Source of the DNA: Sisyra terminalis
Taxonomy: Eukaryota; Arthropoda; Insecta; Neuroptera; Sisyridae
DNA length: 64,000 nt
Assembly (NCBI GenBank): GCA_958496175.1
Contig: OY292275.1
Location: 35,975,701 to 36,039,700, forward strand
Reading direction: 5' to 3'
Shown: positions 10,744 through 23,773 of the stretch, piece by piece
How the letters are laid out: every line of letters starts with the position of its first letter
Position numbering within the stretch: the stretch's first letter is position 1
Position numbers and translations under genes: made by a program
The notes under the pieces: model-generated
Told to the model about the DNA's origin: nothing
Seen by the model: the letters and a program-made list of their open reading frames with translations, nothing else
The model's database searches: none

Positions 10744-10815
10744 TGCGATGGCCGGGAATCGAACCCGGATCAACTGCTTGGAAGGCAACTATGCTGACCA
10801 TTACACCACCATCGC
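10744..10815 (-). tRNA. tRNA-Gly (anticodon UCC), copy 3
   Basis: Same 72-nt sequence as copy 2, on the opposite strand, so the two genes point at each other. Anticodon UCC, internal A box TGGTGTAATGG and B box GGTTCGATTCC. The upstream flank (minus strand, about 10846-10865) holds the TATA-like ATATAAATATAAAT, which in insects often assists pol III initiation. Confidence 0.97.
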
Positions 10816-11205
10816 ACTTGGGAAACTCATACTCAGATAGCTAATCTAGCTATTTATATTTATATCAGCCGATAGCTGCGATGCTTGTTACTAAAATCTA
10901 AATAACTCAATCATGAAAAAACTTCAATGTCCAAACAATGACGAATATACCAGACTATGCAAATCAAGATACGTTAATCCTGAAATGTTCAGTTACTGCG
11001 ACAAAAACGTAATAATACAAATACAAAACGAATTTAATCTTCCAATGCTGTACCATTACAAATGGTACTTCACAAAAAAAAACGAACTTCAACTGCAGCT
11101 GAACAAATCTAGTACTATACTGCATTGCTCTAAGTAGACGTATGAGAGATATATAAGACTATCCAAAATTACTACTCGCTACAAAGTGATGCCCAACATA
11201 TAAAC
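10816..11205. other. No recognised gene; 74-codon ORF of unknown status
   Basis: An ATG-initiated frame at 10913-11137 (plus strand) encodes a 74-residue peptide with a fairly normal residue mix (Cys, Pro and Trp present). It has no known domain, signal peptide or visible splice sites. Most likely chance or a decayed exon. Confidence 0.3.
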
Positions 11206-11300
11206 CAGAGGTGGTCAACCTTTCTGTATATAAGATTGATTTTTAATCTTAAAAGTGTGTCACGATCGATTTATAGTCATCAGTGTAGTTTAAGGGAAAA
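11206..11300 (+). repeat. hAT-like terminal fragment
   Basis: CAGAGGTGGTCAACCTTT at 11206-11223 is typical of hAT-type terminal inverted repeats, followed by a block (11261-11275) with CACGATCGATTT that I associate with the same kind of insect element. I find no matching opposite end, so it is probably truncated. Confidence 0.45.
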
Positions 11301-11381
11301 GAAGAGGTGTGAAATGTACACTGCACACTAATGGTCACAGTATTTAGTTTTCCTACTATGCTTTTGTAATTAACACACAGT

Positions 11382-11928
11382 ATTGGACACTAGGATTTAT
11401 AACCCGGATTTTTCCGAACCCGTAAACCACGAAGTATAAACAATAGGAGAACGAACGAGATAGGCAATTTATTAGTTCACGTGTCCTCAAAAATTCAGAC
11501 ACCCTTAAGTTATTTTTTCGGCCACCATTAGTGCATCATCGCTAAGAAACATGACCAACTTTATGTACTGAATTGTTATTGGTTGTTCGCTTTTCTGTTA
11601 TTGTAATTCAAAGTGCTAAAGCTGTCAAAACGTTACATTCATGTTCTTCATATAATTTAATACCTTTAATATAACATAAATTCATTATTATTTAATTCTA
11701 CTTATGTTTAGGAAACAATTTTCCATTGAAATTATTAATATCTTGTAAATTATATGAAAATGCTTTTAGCGTTTATATTCATACTTGTTCATACTATACT
11801 TGTTCATACTATATTCATATTGACACTAGAGTCCTTTACACTATGTCCTCATTTTGTGGACGACTTTGCAATACAGTGTTCGTTCTCCCGTTATTTATAC
11901 TTCGTACCGTAAACTCATAGTATCCAAT
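11382..11928. mobile_element. MITE of about 547 bp with imperfect TIRs
   Basis: The left end starts ATTGGACACTAGGATTTATA and the right end, read on the minus strand, ATTGGATACTATGAGTTTAC. Farther in, CGAAGTATAAACAATAGGAG (from 11430) matches the complement of 11881-11904. The left arm has about 21 extra bases between these blocks. There is no coding sequence. Flanking T/A bases leave open a TA target duplication. Confidence 0.65.
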
Positions 11929-14900
11929 GATTTTAGACAACCGAAACCTCGAAAAATTTCAATATAAAACCGGGAAACAATTTTTCGAAAGTCCTCTGTT
12001 CGTAATGATTGAAATCTGCAACCAGGGAATGTTGAAACATTTAGTAAAGAGAAGAATCTTTTGCTGGACTGAAGAACCCAAAAAAATTATCTTTTAAAAA
12101 TAAGTTAACAGTAAAAATTGCAGTACTTTAACTACATTATAAGTTGATCTCAATAATCAAGAATTAGAGAAAATTAGAGAAAATTACAGAATTATGTGAT
12201 GCGATTATTCCTCTTAAAGTCACAGTGCAATAATTATCCTAAGAAAATGCCTTTCTTTTTCTCTCAGATAAAGTACCACATTAGCATTCACAATAAAATA
12301 AAAAAAGTAAAATTGAAAGCAAGTATGTATATTTTTAATTATATATTTAGATTTATTTTTTCCAGGCTAGGATATCAATATAAAATGAGTTATCGTTTAC
12401 TTCCACACCCGATTTGTAATTTATGTATTTATTAATCTTCAAAAAGTGCACACAGGGTGAACTTTCTCTGCCCTTAAAAATAAAAACATTAATAATTTGA
12501 TAACATGAAAATACAAAAAATTAAATTGGATTTTAATTGAGTTATTGTAAGAAAACAGTCAAATTCCCAAAGTAATACAGTACATAAGCATATTCAAAAA
12601 GATTTCCATACTTTATAATAAATACATCTTAGAAAGAATAATCTAATGATTACCTATCTCATGTAATCGATAAACGCATAAACAGCATTTTGAAAAATTC
12701 CAACACCTCCTACAACATTCCATTCGTATTTTACACCAAATTATTCTTTCTATGAACTCTTACTTTCTTTCTGTATACTTTTAATCTCGAAGAATATGAT
12801 AACTTTATTTAATTTATTCCAAACAACTTACATACAAGTTTATGTTTACTAGTTTTCCTCAATCTGCTAAAATATTTTATGCCCACACAAGTGGTCTACA
12901 AAAATCTAATAAATCAAACAAACATGTCAATAGAAAAATGATAAAATAATAAAATAAAATATAACAAGCAGTTGGATAAACCTTGCCAAACGCCTGAATG
13001 AAGATTGATAGTGTCACACTTCTGAAAATTCCTTCTCTATGCATTTTCATTTTTAAAATAAATACTTAAATCGTATTATTAATAACTCAGTTATAAAAAG
13101 TTTTTCAATTCTTTTTCATGAAAATCAAAGAGTTTTTTTTGCAATTATTTGAATAAATCGGTGTAATTTAAGATTTGGTTTTAATTAGTTCGATTACGTT
13201 AAATAAATACATCCAGCCTGTCATAAAACATAAGAATGATTCAAAGACTTGCATTACTCTATACATTCATATTATATACTTTTATATTAATAGTTTACAT
13301 CTTTGTGAATCTTTCTTTTTGTTCCTGACCAGTATAACGAATTAAGGCGCCCATTGCATCAAGGTAAACATTACTTTGCCTCATTATCGTCTCATTTATT
13401 ATTGTTATTATGTTTATTAACATAAAGTAGGCGAACAAGTTTCGACTTCATTGTGGAGGTTTTAAATAACATTTGATCTAAAAATATAAGTCTTTTTGTG
13501 TCTTTTTTCTATATAATGAAAGACAAATTAAAAAGTTGCTGTGAGCTAGACCTCGGGATCTTACGATGAGATAAAAGCTTCAAATGTATTTATCAACGTC
13601 GTACAATTAATCAGATATAGTTATATTTTCCTCTAAAATTAATGTTACATCATCATAATAATACACTTAATATATTCTTAATCAAAGACTTTTATAAATA
13701 TGTTTTTTAATAGCACGCGGTTTTAATCTGCATTATTATTATTTAAAAAGCATGGGCTCATGAAAATTTGAGCAAAGAAATTCTTAGGTTTAACAAATTT
13801 AAGTATATTTAGGTTACGTAATAATTACACCTCAAATAAGATACTGCGGAAAGTAAGCACACATAAATGGCTAAGAGATATTATCTTTGTATTTTGGGAG
13901 TTCGTACTATTTCTACAACTTAATTCAACAAATTTAAGATCTCTATAATTATTTGCTATAAAAAAAGATTTTGATTTCTTAATGTCACTAAAATTTTCAA
14001 TGGATTGGTCGGTAGTATTTCTAGTTATTAAACCGCCATATATCAATCGATAAAATCTTATTTCCTACAGAATATTTTTGTTGTCTCTCCGTCTAAATAT
14101 TTTAACTTCATTTTGTAAGAACAAGACTTCGACTCTGACTCCGAAAAGGCAATATTTTCAATTGACTTTATACCTTTGACTAACTTCCGGCTTCGAAAAT
14201 TTTAAGGCCATAACTGTAGCTGCCAATTTTTGATAAATGAGAACAATTTACTATTTGGAAAATCACCCAAATTGATTTATTTTTTGTTTTATTAAATTGA
14301 CGTTTAGTATTGGGGTAAATATCTGCTCTAATTTATATTTAACTGTCCCAAGGGACATACTTTTTAATTACATTTGTATTATTCCATTAGACCTGATCTT
14401 AACTTATGTATATCCAACTTCACCTCCGATTTTGAATACGACACTGGTTCCAAATCCGATATTGAAATATTCAATTTAAGATCTCCAGTTTCGTCTTCGG
14501 TTTCGATAATCTCACCTCACTAATATCCTTGTTTAAGCATTTTCTTTGATCGACAGATTTTTAATGATATATAGAAATTAAAAGATTCAACTGCCAATAT
14601 ATAAACTATTTTGACACTAGCTAATCCATTCAGCAAACCCTATAGGGTACTTCCGGTTGACTTCAATTCCCGTTGAGCCTCATAAAATTTATCAGAAACT
14701 AAACTCCATACTCTTTAGTGCAAATAATCACATTAAAACATATTTTTTATTACAATGACCATTAAAAATCAAATATTAATTTTACAGATAAAGTATGTGG
14801 TTTCATATTTACTAGCCTAAGGTTCCGGTGGGGCGATATCACCGTCCACTACTGGGCCCTGAAAATTTTTAATAGAAGTGGTCTTGGATGCACATATAAA

Positions 14901-15133
14901 AGTGGAAATCTTAAGATCTATAGAGTCTCTCTTCCTTCTGATTAGAAAATTGGTGAAATAATATTATGGAGAATACGGACGACGGAATTTTATTTTTCGA
15001 AAAAGTAGCTGTAACATAGGATGATAATGTATAAAATATTAAAAAGAAATAACCGTGCAGTTACTAATCGAATAAACTACAAAATTAAAAGCTGGTTTTT
15101 TCCTCATTACGTTATTTACGTCATTTAAATCAC
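11929..15133. other. Non-coding stretch, no gene seen
   Basis: About 3.2 kb of AT-rich sequence. The frames at 12196-12435, 13825-14046 and 14297-14479 are short, biased to Ile, Tyr and Lys, and not recognisable. The segment 14815-14905 resembles 29003-29080 weakly and may be a very old repeat. Confidence 0.4.
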
Positions 15134-15222
15134 TTAGGGCCGATATTTTCACTCATGTATAGATAGACCATTTCCTGAAGATAACTATTTTATAGGTTTA
15201 ATTTTATCTGTTAGATACAGTG
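15134..15222 (+). repeat. MITE terminal fragment (TTAGGGCCG family)
   Basis: Starts TTAGGGCCGATATTTTCACT and continues with ATAGATAGACCA. The same terminus is seen at 22870, 23098 and, inverted, at 23354. Only one end is present, directly next to the mariner relic. Confidence 0.6.
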
Positions 15223-15235
15223 TACCGAAATAAGT

Positions 15236-16010
15236 AGTAGTCAGACGGGATATTAGATTCATCATATCCGGTGAACATAATGGGTGCGGTAGGACATCTC
15301 ACAGAAGTGCCACCAGTTTCCTTAACAACTTTTGCGACATGTGACCGAGTTGCTGTTGTTTGAGGTTTAATCCTTGGCTCAAGGGCATTAAATGTTGCTG
15401 GTAACGTTCCTCAGAAATAGTTTCATTAGACTGGATTAACTTATAATAGAGTACAGCGATAACTCCTTGCCATTAATGTTCGGTTTCAACGTTCAAATCG
15501 ATGGATAGCCGAGCATATCCATGATTTTCTCTTCTTTGGGTTGTTAATTTGGATCCTTTCCCGTAATGGTTCTATCCAAAAACTCCTTCCACTTTTGCTT
15601 TTAAAGCAGGTTCTCACATGTAAAAAATCGGCGTTCAACATCTTTTGATTTGAGTTCATGTGGAACCCAGTTTTTATGTTTTTGCACCATATCTATGACC
15701 TTCGGATGGTATAAAATCGCTTGTTAACTCAGTTTCATGGTTTCTGCGAGCTTCTCTTGAATATAACAATAAACTTAATCCAATAACATCTCCAAATTAG
15801 TGTCTTCAGTTTTTACGGGTCTACTTTCGCGTTCTTTGTCTCTGGTATCTAATTTCCACTTCAAAACGCCAGAACCAAAGTTCACATATTTTTATTGATG
15901 GATTATGTTTCCTATTTGCTTCATACAGCAATCGATATACATTAACTGTACTTTAAATCGAAACACAAAAATAGCGTTTTCTACCCAGCTTGCGTTGTAG
16001 GCACAAAAGT
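15236..16010 (-). pseudogene. Decayed mariner transposase
   Basis: The minus strand encodes a mariner-family transposase in several frames. The best block, about 15560-15700, reads KNWVPHELKSKDVERRFF, a signature of mariner DD34D transposases, upstream of a catalytic region where the expected GDE has become GKG. YYKLIQSNETIS (about 15400-15440) and VLPHPLCSPD (about 15275-15300) correspond to the later conserved blocks, the latter holding the third Asp. Upstream (about 15800-15900), WFWRFEVEIRYQRQR fits the N-terminal HTH end. There are many stops and indels, and I find no inverted repeats. It is unrelated to the 705-1974 element at subfamily level. Confidence 0.8.
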
Positions 16011-18726
16011 TTATATGGTTGGAACACAAAGGAGTATACTGGTTGTTAACACATCAGCTAAATAGCAGATAATGATTTTTGGAAGAAAGGAATAACGCTG
16101 TTGCATGAACATATATAGATAAAATATAATTCGTAAAAATTTAATCGTAGATAAACCATTTTTTTCTAGTCCCTCAAAGTTATTTATACACCTAATTCTT
16201 TACTTAATAATAAGTACCTTGTTCGGGAATCAATTTTAATCAAGAAATAAGAGAAAAGAAAATATTATTTCTATTATTGATTTTGAAATTAAATGGTAGA
16301 CCTTATTTTCATAAAATTCATATAAGATCTCGTTGTACGTGGTGCAGTAAGCATTTTACCAATTTTTAATTAAATACTTGATTTTCACCAAATTTGGGTT
16401 ACACAGAAATTTCTCAGTTAGCTGAGTTAAAAAATTTAATTAAATTACTCAAAGAAAAAATGAAAGCTTTTTTTTGAGGATGTTAACAAATTACCAACGG
16501 TTAATATGTAGGTGTAATGGAATTTATAGTACTCATATTTAATTGGATGTATAACAATACAACAAAGGAATTAATAAATCGTCTTAATAGTTTTAAGTAG
16601 AATTCAAAAATTTTTCTTTGTTTAATTTTAATAAGTATACACTACTTAAATAGTTACAGCAAAAGTGTCAATCGGTTTTTTCCTGGCGGGTTCTACTAAT
16701 TCGTGCAACTTTAGCTGATATTAACGCGAATCTTAATCTAAGAAAACAAGCTTGTAATCTTCTAATGTTACAAAATTACTACCTTTCCTATTAAACTTAT
16801 CGTTGACAACACAGAGCGATATAAACTATCCATGTATTCAATAACTATAGACAAATAATATTCTGCTATCATGGCTATCAATAAAATTTAAGAGAAAAAA
16901 ATCAAAAAAGAACTATACATTGCCAATAATCACAACTTGTCACAATAAATTGCATATTACATTTTATCTTTTTGCATCCATTTATAAACCTATATATTAT
17001 AAATTTTTCTCCTTTCAATATTGTCAACTAGTTGATTGATTTATAATGCTCTGCCTCGAGGAAACTCGTTATTATTTTGCTTATTATTTTTTTCGATTAT
17101 CTTAATATTAAAGAAGATTATTCAATAATCTTACTCGTGCATCATTTCCTTCTTTAAACTAAGGATCGTGATTCCTCTACAAGGAATGAAATATATCATT
17201 GAACTCGACTGTAAAATTATTTAGAAGAGCCAAGTATAAAAAAATATTTTTTGTGGTATATAGTAAGCATTTTCTGGAACAAAAGTATACATTTTGCATT
17301 ACAATGTGTAATAAGTGAGCAATTAAATGAACATTTCCACGTTAAAACTATTTTTGGTTGAAAAATTTGGACTTCGTGGGAAGAAATGTATGAGTAAAAC
17401 TGTTTTTATTGAGCTTCTTCAGCATTTGGCTTATTTGTTCTTATTTTTAATGATACCTTTACATTTGTCAGATTTTGTTTTTTCACATCCCAAGTAATAT
17501 AATTTACGCTTATTTTAGTGCCAGTGTATGTTTCTCTTATGGATATAATAAAACCATTTAAGGGTGTTATTATGCTATGATCAGTATTAAAAAATCTAAT
17601 TACCGGAAACATAAAATAATTAATTCCTAATAAATTATTTTATGACTTTTCAAAAAAAAAATACAAAGAAACAAATTAGAGTAATGAAATATTTTAAATG
17701 ATTCGAAGTACTTAAGTTGCGGGAATGTTTTGCTGTTTTTCAATTTTCGTCATTTCCATTATTATCTCTATACAAAACGATAAAAACGGGACCAAATATA
17801 TGCTTTCACTAACTAAATGCCTATTTTTAGGAAATTAGTAATACAGAAAACAGAATATCAGATAAATCATGGAAAATTTTGAAAATTTTCTTTGCACTTA
17901 TGTACAGCAGTTTTATTTTTTTTTTTTATAAATTAAGGTACATAGATAATACAACAACTATTTGTGTAATTCAAAGCACATAATATTATGTAAGGTAAAT
18001 GCGGGTAATAAGGTATGTTGGCTAATATGACCTATATGTCAAAAATACAACTTAAAATGATCAATATTTCTTAAGATTACACTTGTAGTTCGTTTACACT
18101 CATTTATAGTATCTCAAATTTTAGTGACAAATAAGATTGCTTGCTGCCACTAAAGTAACATTTATTGTGAGAGGCGAACGCGCGGCTCGAATAATAAGAA
18201 ATCTTTACTTATTTAATTTTGAAGTTCATACCTTCGAAAAGATGTCTATAAAATTTAAGGTCGAAATTCTGAAAATTGAAAAATCCGTTTTCGAAAATTG
18301 ATGCGACCGTGTAGTAAAAAGTTTTTAAAACTTTAGAGTAAGACTCATAACTATAAAATATTTATTTATAACTATTTAATATAATCCCTACCAATTTTTG
18401 TTATGAAAACCTATTTCAAAAAAAGCCTTATAAAATTAAAATTCCGAATCTTCATATTCCTTAACTACCCCCGTAAAAATAACTCCCGAAAATCGGTGGC
18501 TATTCCTTTTCTCTTACCTATATATTTGACATAGGGTACAGCATAATAAAATGTGCAATCCAATTTACTATGTTTTTTTTCATACAGGTTCATCATGATA
18601 AGGTTGAATTCTGGATGTACTATAACATACTATAACTTTTTCACTACCGATCTTGAAACTCCAAACATAGATTAAGGGCCAGTCAATTTTGAACCAGGCA
18701 AAGATATCAGCCTTTTTGTTACCTTT
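16011..18726. other. Non-coding stretch with one unassigned ORF
   Basis: AT-rich. A minus-strand ATG frame at 17406-17612 (68 residues) has a varied composition with an Asn/Thr/Val-rich C-terminus and could be a small exon. It matches no family I know. A coding call is not justified. Confidence 0.35.
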
Positions 18727-18870
18727 TTTTGTTACTAAGGTCTTTAGCGACTCTAGGGTTTATAAAAACCCATAATCGATAAATATCGAAAATTTGCTTG
18801 ATACAAGGATCGAACCTTAAACCTACCAGTTTTGGAGTGAACATCTTGACCACTCGGCCATCAGTAGGCT
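18727..18870 (-). repeat. tRNA-derived SINE, copy A
   Basis: Read on the minus strand, it starts GCCTACTGATGGCCGAGTGG, a class II (Ser/Leu) tRNA D arm with A box TGGCCGAGTGG. Then come CACTCCAAAACTGGTAGG and a well-kept B box GGTTCGATCCT. The body AAATTTTCGATATTTATCGA and the tail CCTAGAGTCGCTAAAGACC end in an A-rich run. The same order of blocks is found at 53268, 53449 and 57318. It would have been transcribed by pol III and moved by a LINE. It is too diverged for a functional tRNA. Confidence 0.8.
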
Positions 18871-21169
18871 TGATAAAATTGGTCAACTATAAATTAATGT
18901 AGCAAAGAATAATTTTTAAAATTTTTTAATCTTTATGACAACAAAATATGGCAACTATACTGACCTGAATGAAGTGAAATGTTCTGTATTTTTTTGTTTT
19001 TAGACCACTAAATCTTAAAAAAAAATTGGCATATGGCATTTGTGACGTCCGTGTAAGAAAGAATATAGCCAGTAGAATAGTACGTCTGTGGTTTTATAGG
19101 ATGCTGAGATAAAGATTAACAATAATTATATTAATAATAATAATTGACCTTTTGTTTAATATGTAAAATAAAATCCTAGTGAAATAAAGAAAGTTAAAAT
19201 CTAAAAGAATTTCATTTTAAGAAAGTATTTTGAAAATACGTTTTTTGCATTTGATATTTTAAATATAAAATGAAAAACTCTTTATATTTTGTATTTGAAA
19301 TGCAAAATATAAAAAGTATTTGCATTTTCTATTCAAATACATTTTTTAAACTATTTTACACATCCGTGTTTACGTAGTAACAATGCCTGAATATCGCTGA
19401 ATATGTGGATCAATTTACTATGGTTATCATAGTTTAATATTAAGACAATATGTGTATTTATTATAGTTAGAAAATTGTAGAATGATTTAAAACAAAAAGT
19501 GGAAAAAAATAGACGCGATTTTCAGTCGAAATTTGTTAATTTTTCATCCTACTTTTTTATGAATCTCTGTCCTTTTTTGCTACGGAAGTACTTACGGTTT
19601 TTGGATGACAAAGAAAGCAAATTTAATTTAATTGGTAATCTTTTCTTATTTAAAAGCAATGAATTTTGAAGTTAGTCTGTAGTCGCCCAAAGTTTTATGA
19701 TTATAATATAGTCATGAGATTATAATTATGAAAATCTTTGTTTCACTTTGACAAAAAAAAAAAAATACTTTTAAACTGAAGTAATTCATACATGTCTAAA
19801 CTTCAGTGGGTTGTTTTCGTTTGTCGCATTATCAGAGATCAATAATACTACTTATCAACATTGTCTGCAGCAAATGACTTATTTAAATATTTTTAAAATA
19901 AACCTTGAGAAAACATTCTCATACTAAATAAGTAATTATAAAGTTTTAATGACATTAAAGCTTTTTTTTTGCAAATGAGAGATAAAAAGAACATAAAGAA
20001 TTTCGAATTCGCTTTACTTAAATGCATTAACAAGAATACATACAAATTATCCCTCTCTATAAACGACTGTTACAGAAGCTGTCCTTAACTGAACTATTTA
20101 ATGCATAACTAATGGAATATTATTTATTCATTTGTATGTAATCTTAGATATACTTAGAAAGAAAAGCAACGTTGCGTTATTTGAATCGTGACAGATGCAA
20201 ATACAGTAGCTCTGAAACGTATACGGGCGACATGTTCACAAGTTCCCTATATCTTAGCATAAGTCAGACTAATAGGTAATAATAGAAGTAAAAAACTAGT
20301 ATACGTAGCAATCACTGTAGCTTTGGCTGCATAGCTTGCCTGCAACTGAAATAAAATCAAGGAAAAAAGAAACAAATGGAAAATAGGTACGAGACAAAGT
20401 TCTTGTGTTTACGTATAATATATTTTATATTCTATATGTTTGCGTTTGTACATATATATGTTCTACATATATATGTATCTATAATATGTTCTTTGCAAAG
20501 ATGAACGACATTTACGTTACATTACGGCACAGTTCTGGTCGCTAATAGCTTCGAGGTACAGCCTTGAGCACAAGCCTTTAAGGTAAAACTGCTAAAACGA
20601 AGGAAAGAAAATCGTTGGATAGTTCGATAAATAAGTCAGATTAATCATACCTTCGTCCTACGTAACAATATTTATGTAACATTATAAAAAAGCAATAAAG
20701 GCTTTTGATCCAATGAAAAAATCAAAATTGCACAATTCATTCCATACACATTGATTTTACCAAATCGTTTTATCATTTCATTTTATGTATCTTAGTTTTA
20801 CATTTTCAACAAAGTTGCATTAAGTGTATCTATACTCTATCAGCAATATTTGAACATTGTTGTTTATGTTATTATTCTCTTCAAATTGTTCAAGCTAATT
20901 AAATAGGTTTAAAAGCTGCGATTAAGTTCTTATCATTTGCTTAAGCTGAATTGAAGTGTATAAAAAATATTATTAATTATTATTCTGTTCACATCAAACT
21001 ACAATTCCTAATTACACGTACGGGTGTTTATAAACCAAAGAGAGCAATACGAGAGTGGAATGGAAATTGTCCATAATAGATAATATTATAAAATTGCTTC
21101 TGCACTATTTGGTATTAATTTTCCTCCGCAAAATGAATGATTAGAATTAATTTGTTTTAATATCTTCTT
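18871..21169. other. Non-coding stretch, no gene seen
   Basis: About 2.3 kb, AT-rich. The part around 20160-20660 is somewhat less AT-biased and non-repetitive, but I see no ORF or RNA fold I can name. Confidence 0.4.
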
Positions 21170-21744
21170 GGTATAAGCTTGGATCAGGAACGTCGGAATT
21201 TGAGAACTGTTTAGAATGGTTTCGTAATTATTTCTATACGTATTGTTCACTCGAATGCAATTTGTACGTAAATTTTGACATGTCAGAAATGAAGAAGCGA
21301 CGGTTATTTTCAAATATGTATTCATATTGTATTATGTAAAATTAAATTTTCTAAATAAAGTTTCCTTTGGCTCAAGTCCATTTTAGCACACCCACTTGTT
21401 AAAAAAAACACTTGTTAAAAACTGTGATGTATTATTATTATTAATGAAAGGAAACCCTAAAACATTTGCGAAATGAAAAATATACTTAGGTAATATTTAT
21501 TGTCGCATTATTGAACTGTTTAATTTTTATGTTCTGTTACAATTTGTTAATTTTTTTTTGCATTCTTTTGTTTTAAATTCGTTTTTTACGCTGATTAACG
21601 GATTAGTATCAGTTTGAATATATGTTAAAGTTTACGAACAAACTGCATTCGAGTGAACAATACGTACAGAAGTAATATCGAACCTATTTGAAATAGTTCT
21701 CTTCAGTTCTGAAAATCTCGACGTTCCTGATCCAAGCTTATACC
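21170..21744. repeat. Foldback element with arms of about 110-120 bp
   Basis: The left arm 21170-21280 and right arm 21622-21744 are reverse complements at roughly 75-80 percent by eye. Shared blocks are GGTATAAGCTTGGATCAGGA, GAACGTCG and TACGTATTGTTCACTCGAAT. The 340-bp centre is AT-rich without coding sequence. No target duplication is obvious. Confidence 0.7.
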
Positions 21745-22869
21745 GTTTATTTTGTTAGAATAAAAGGCTTAGGATGTCTTCAATTTTCCATTAAAGTAAA
21801 ATACTTCAACGTTAAAAAGACAAGCATATACGTTGATACTGTACAAGTTTTGGACCATAAAACCATAGAAATGACAAATAGAATGATATTTGATACTGAC
21901 AACTAAATTTAAAGAATTTTTTACAAAATTATGCAAAAATAAGTATGCAGTATAAAATAACGCAAATATAATCATATTGAAAAAATATAATATATTATTT
22001 TTGTTATATACTTATAAACTTTGTTATATATCTTATAAATTTTATTTTTGAAGCACCAAGTTACAGTTCATTTGGCAATGAAATAAGAGCATACACAGAC
22101 AATGTTTTAAAGAAAGTTTTTTAAAAATAAATTTCATAGCGTCTAAAAATTATTTATTATAGGGAAAAGGGCGATATTTGCGGGGGCTGTTTTTGCTTGT
22201 TTTTCCACATGAATAAGTTCAGAATGCAAAATTCAGATACCTATATCAAACAGCCCTCTGTAAAAGGCGATATCGAAACAAACACTAGACGACCTTCACG
22301 ATTGTCCAGTTATTCCGCTAATCGTCGTCTTTCAAAATAAATGCACTGATATTCAGATTTCAATTCAGAAAATGCACGTATTTATTTATATATATTTATT
22401 ATTTATTTATTTTTTGTATTTATACCTACGTACTTGCATTTTACATACAAACATACGCAAATGCATAGCCGAGAATAATTACATCGACACCCACTCGAAA
22501 CGATTAAAGTTCGAATAAAAATCAAATATAAAAAAGAATATTCAAGATAGCTCTGTTATAAGCGTGAAGGGTAGGTGAACCATAGGTTTTATTAATACTA
22601 TGTTATTAAAGCTTCAATGCAATAAATACAATTCATTTAATATTTATTTTTCCTCCAAACAAAACAATTAACTCTTAAAAATATAGAACGCATAATCTGT
22701 AACTTAAATTCGTAGTCATTCAGTGAATTTTGTAAAATATCGAAATATTTTTATTATTTCGTAGATTTTCGAAGTTACCACCTATTAAAAAATGTTTGTT
22801 TTTAAATTGAATAAATGTTGTTTATTGAATATTTGTATTAATTTACTTTGCATAGTAATTCATTAATAT
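21745..22869. other. No gene seen
   Basis: AT-rich. The block 22160-22380 is less biased and contains GGCGATAT twice. It is unassigned. Confidence 0.4.
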
Positions 22870-23354
22870 TTAGGGTCGGTACTTTCATTCATAGATAGAT
22901 AAATCCTACCCTACAAATAGTTCTACATAGAATAGATATTTAACGGCTAATATTTTCACATCTAGATAGTTGCATTTATCTTCCAGATGAAATTTTAATC
23001 GAAAGACAGAAAAAACATGCATATTTTCACCTTGGAATAGTGATATGTGCAGAATGCATGTGTGAATTTTTTTTACCAGATAATTTGTACCTACTAGGGC
23101 CGGTATTTTCAATCATAGATAGACACACCATATTCTTAATACAGCGAATTAATAGATAAAAAATCATCTGCTAGAGAAACTATACATTTATCTTAGACAT
23201 ATTTTAGGTGGAAAAACGCAAACTTTTTCTATCCTCCAAATACCATTTTATCTTAACGGTTAATGCAATCATCTAGATGAGAAAATATTGATCCTTAAGT
23301 AACTATTTTAAGGATATGATTTATCTATCCATAAGTGAAAATAGTAGCCTTAAA
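22870..23354. repeat. Cluster of nested MITE ends (TTAGGGCCG family)
   Basis: Two left-type ends (22870 and about 23098) begin TAGGGYCGGTAYTTTCA and continue with ATAGATAG. A right-type end stops at 23354 in inverted orientation. A second inverted pair lies inside: GGCTAATATTTTCACATCTA near 22943 against the complement near 23258-23303. At least two related elements appear inserted into or beside each other, so exact boundaries are ambiguous. No coding sequence. Confidence 0.6.
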
Positions 23355-23450
23355 TATTAATAAATTGTTATGTTATGTAATGAAAAATAATATAAATATT
23401 TCATGATAATAATTAATAATTCGTAATTAATAATTCGCAATATTCTTTTT

Positions 23451-23773
23451 AAATATTTTTAATCGACGAAAAAAAGGAGATTCTCATTTTTTACACTTTA
23501 GAATCTATACCAAACATACCATGGAAAATTTACCAAAAATGTCAATACAAAACTAAGAAGGTTTTACAGGAAAGTTTAAATCAATTAAAATTGTTACTGA
23601 TCTAAAACTCTCTTACCCTTAAATCCTTTATTTTCGATTTTTATGTACTCGGAAAAAATATTATCATTATTGATTTTTTTGGAACCCTATTAAATTGAAG
23701 AGGGTTCATTAAAATTAGATTCTAATGTGTAAAAAGTGAGAATCTCCTTTTTTTTCGTCGATTGAAAATATTT
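23451..23773. mobile_element. 323-bp MITE with 57-bp terminal inverted repeats
   Basis: Arms 23451-23507 and 23716-23773 are nearly perfect inverted repeats, with core AATCGACGAAAAAAAGGAGA continuing to TTCTCA and TTAGAATCTA. The centre is AT-rich. It is likely a non-autonomous DNA transposon. I could not fix a target duplication. Confidence 0.78.

Noticed and set aside
17406..17612. 68-codon ORF as a small protein gene
   Set aside because: No family, no signal peptide and no splice context. Kept only as a note in the gap entry.
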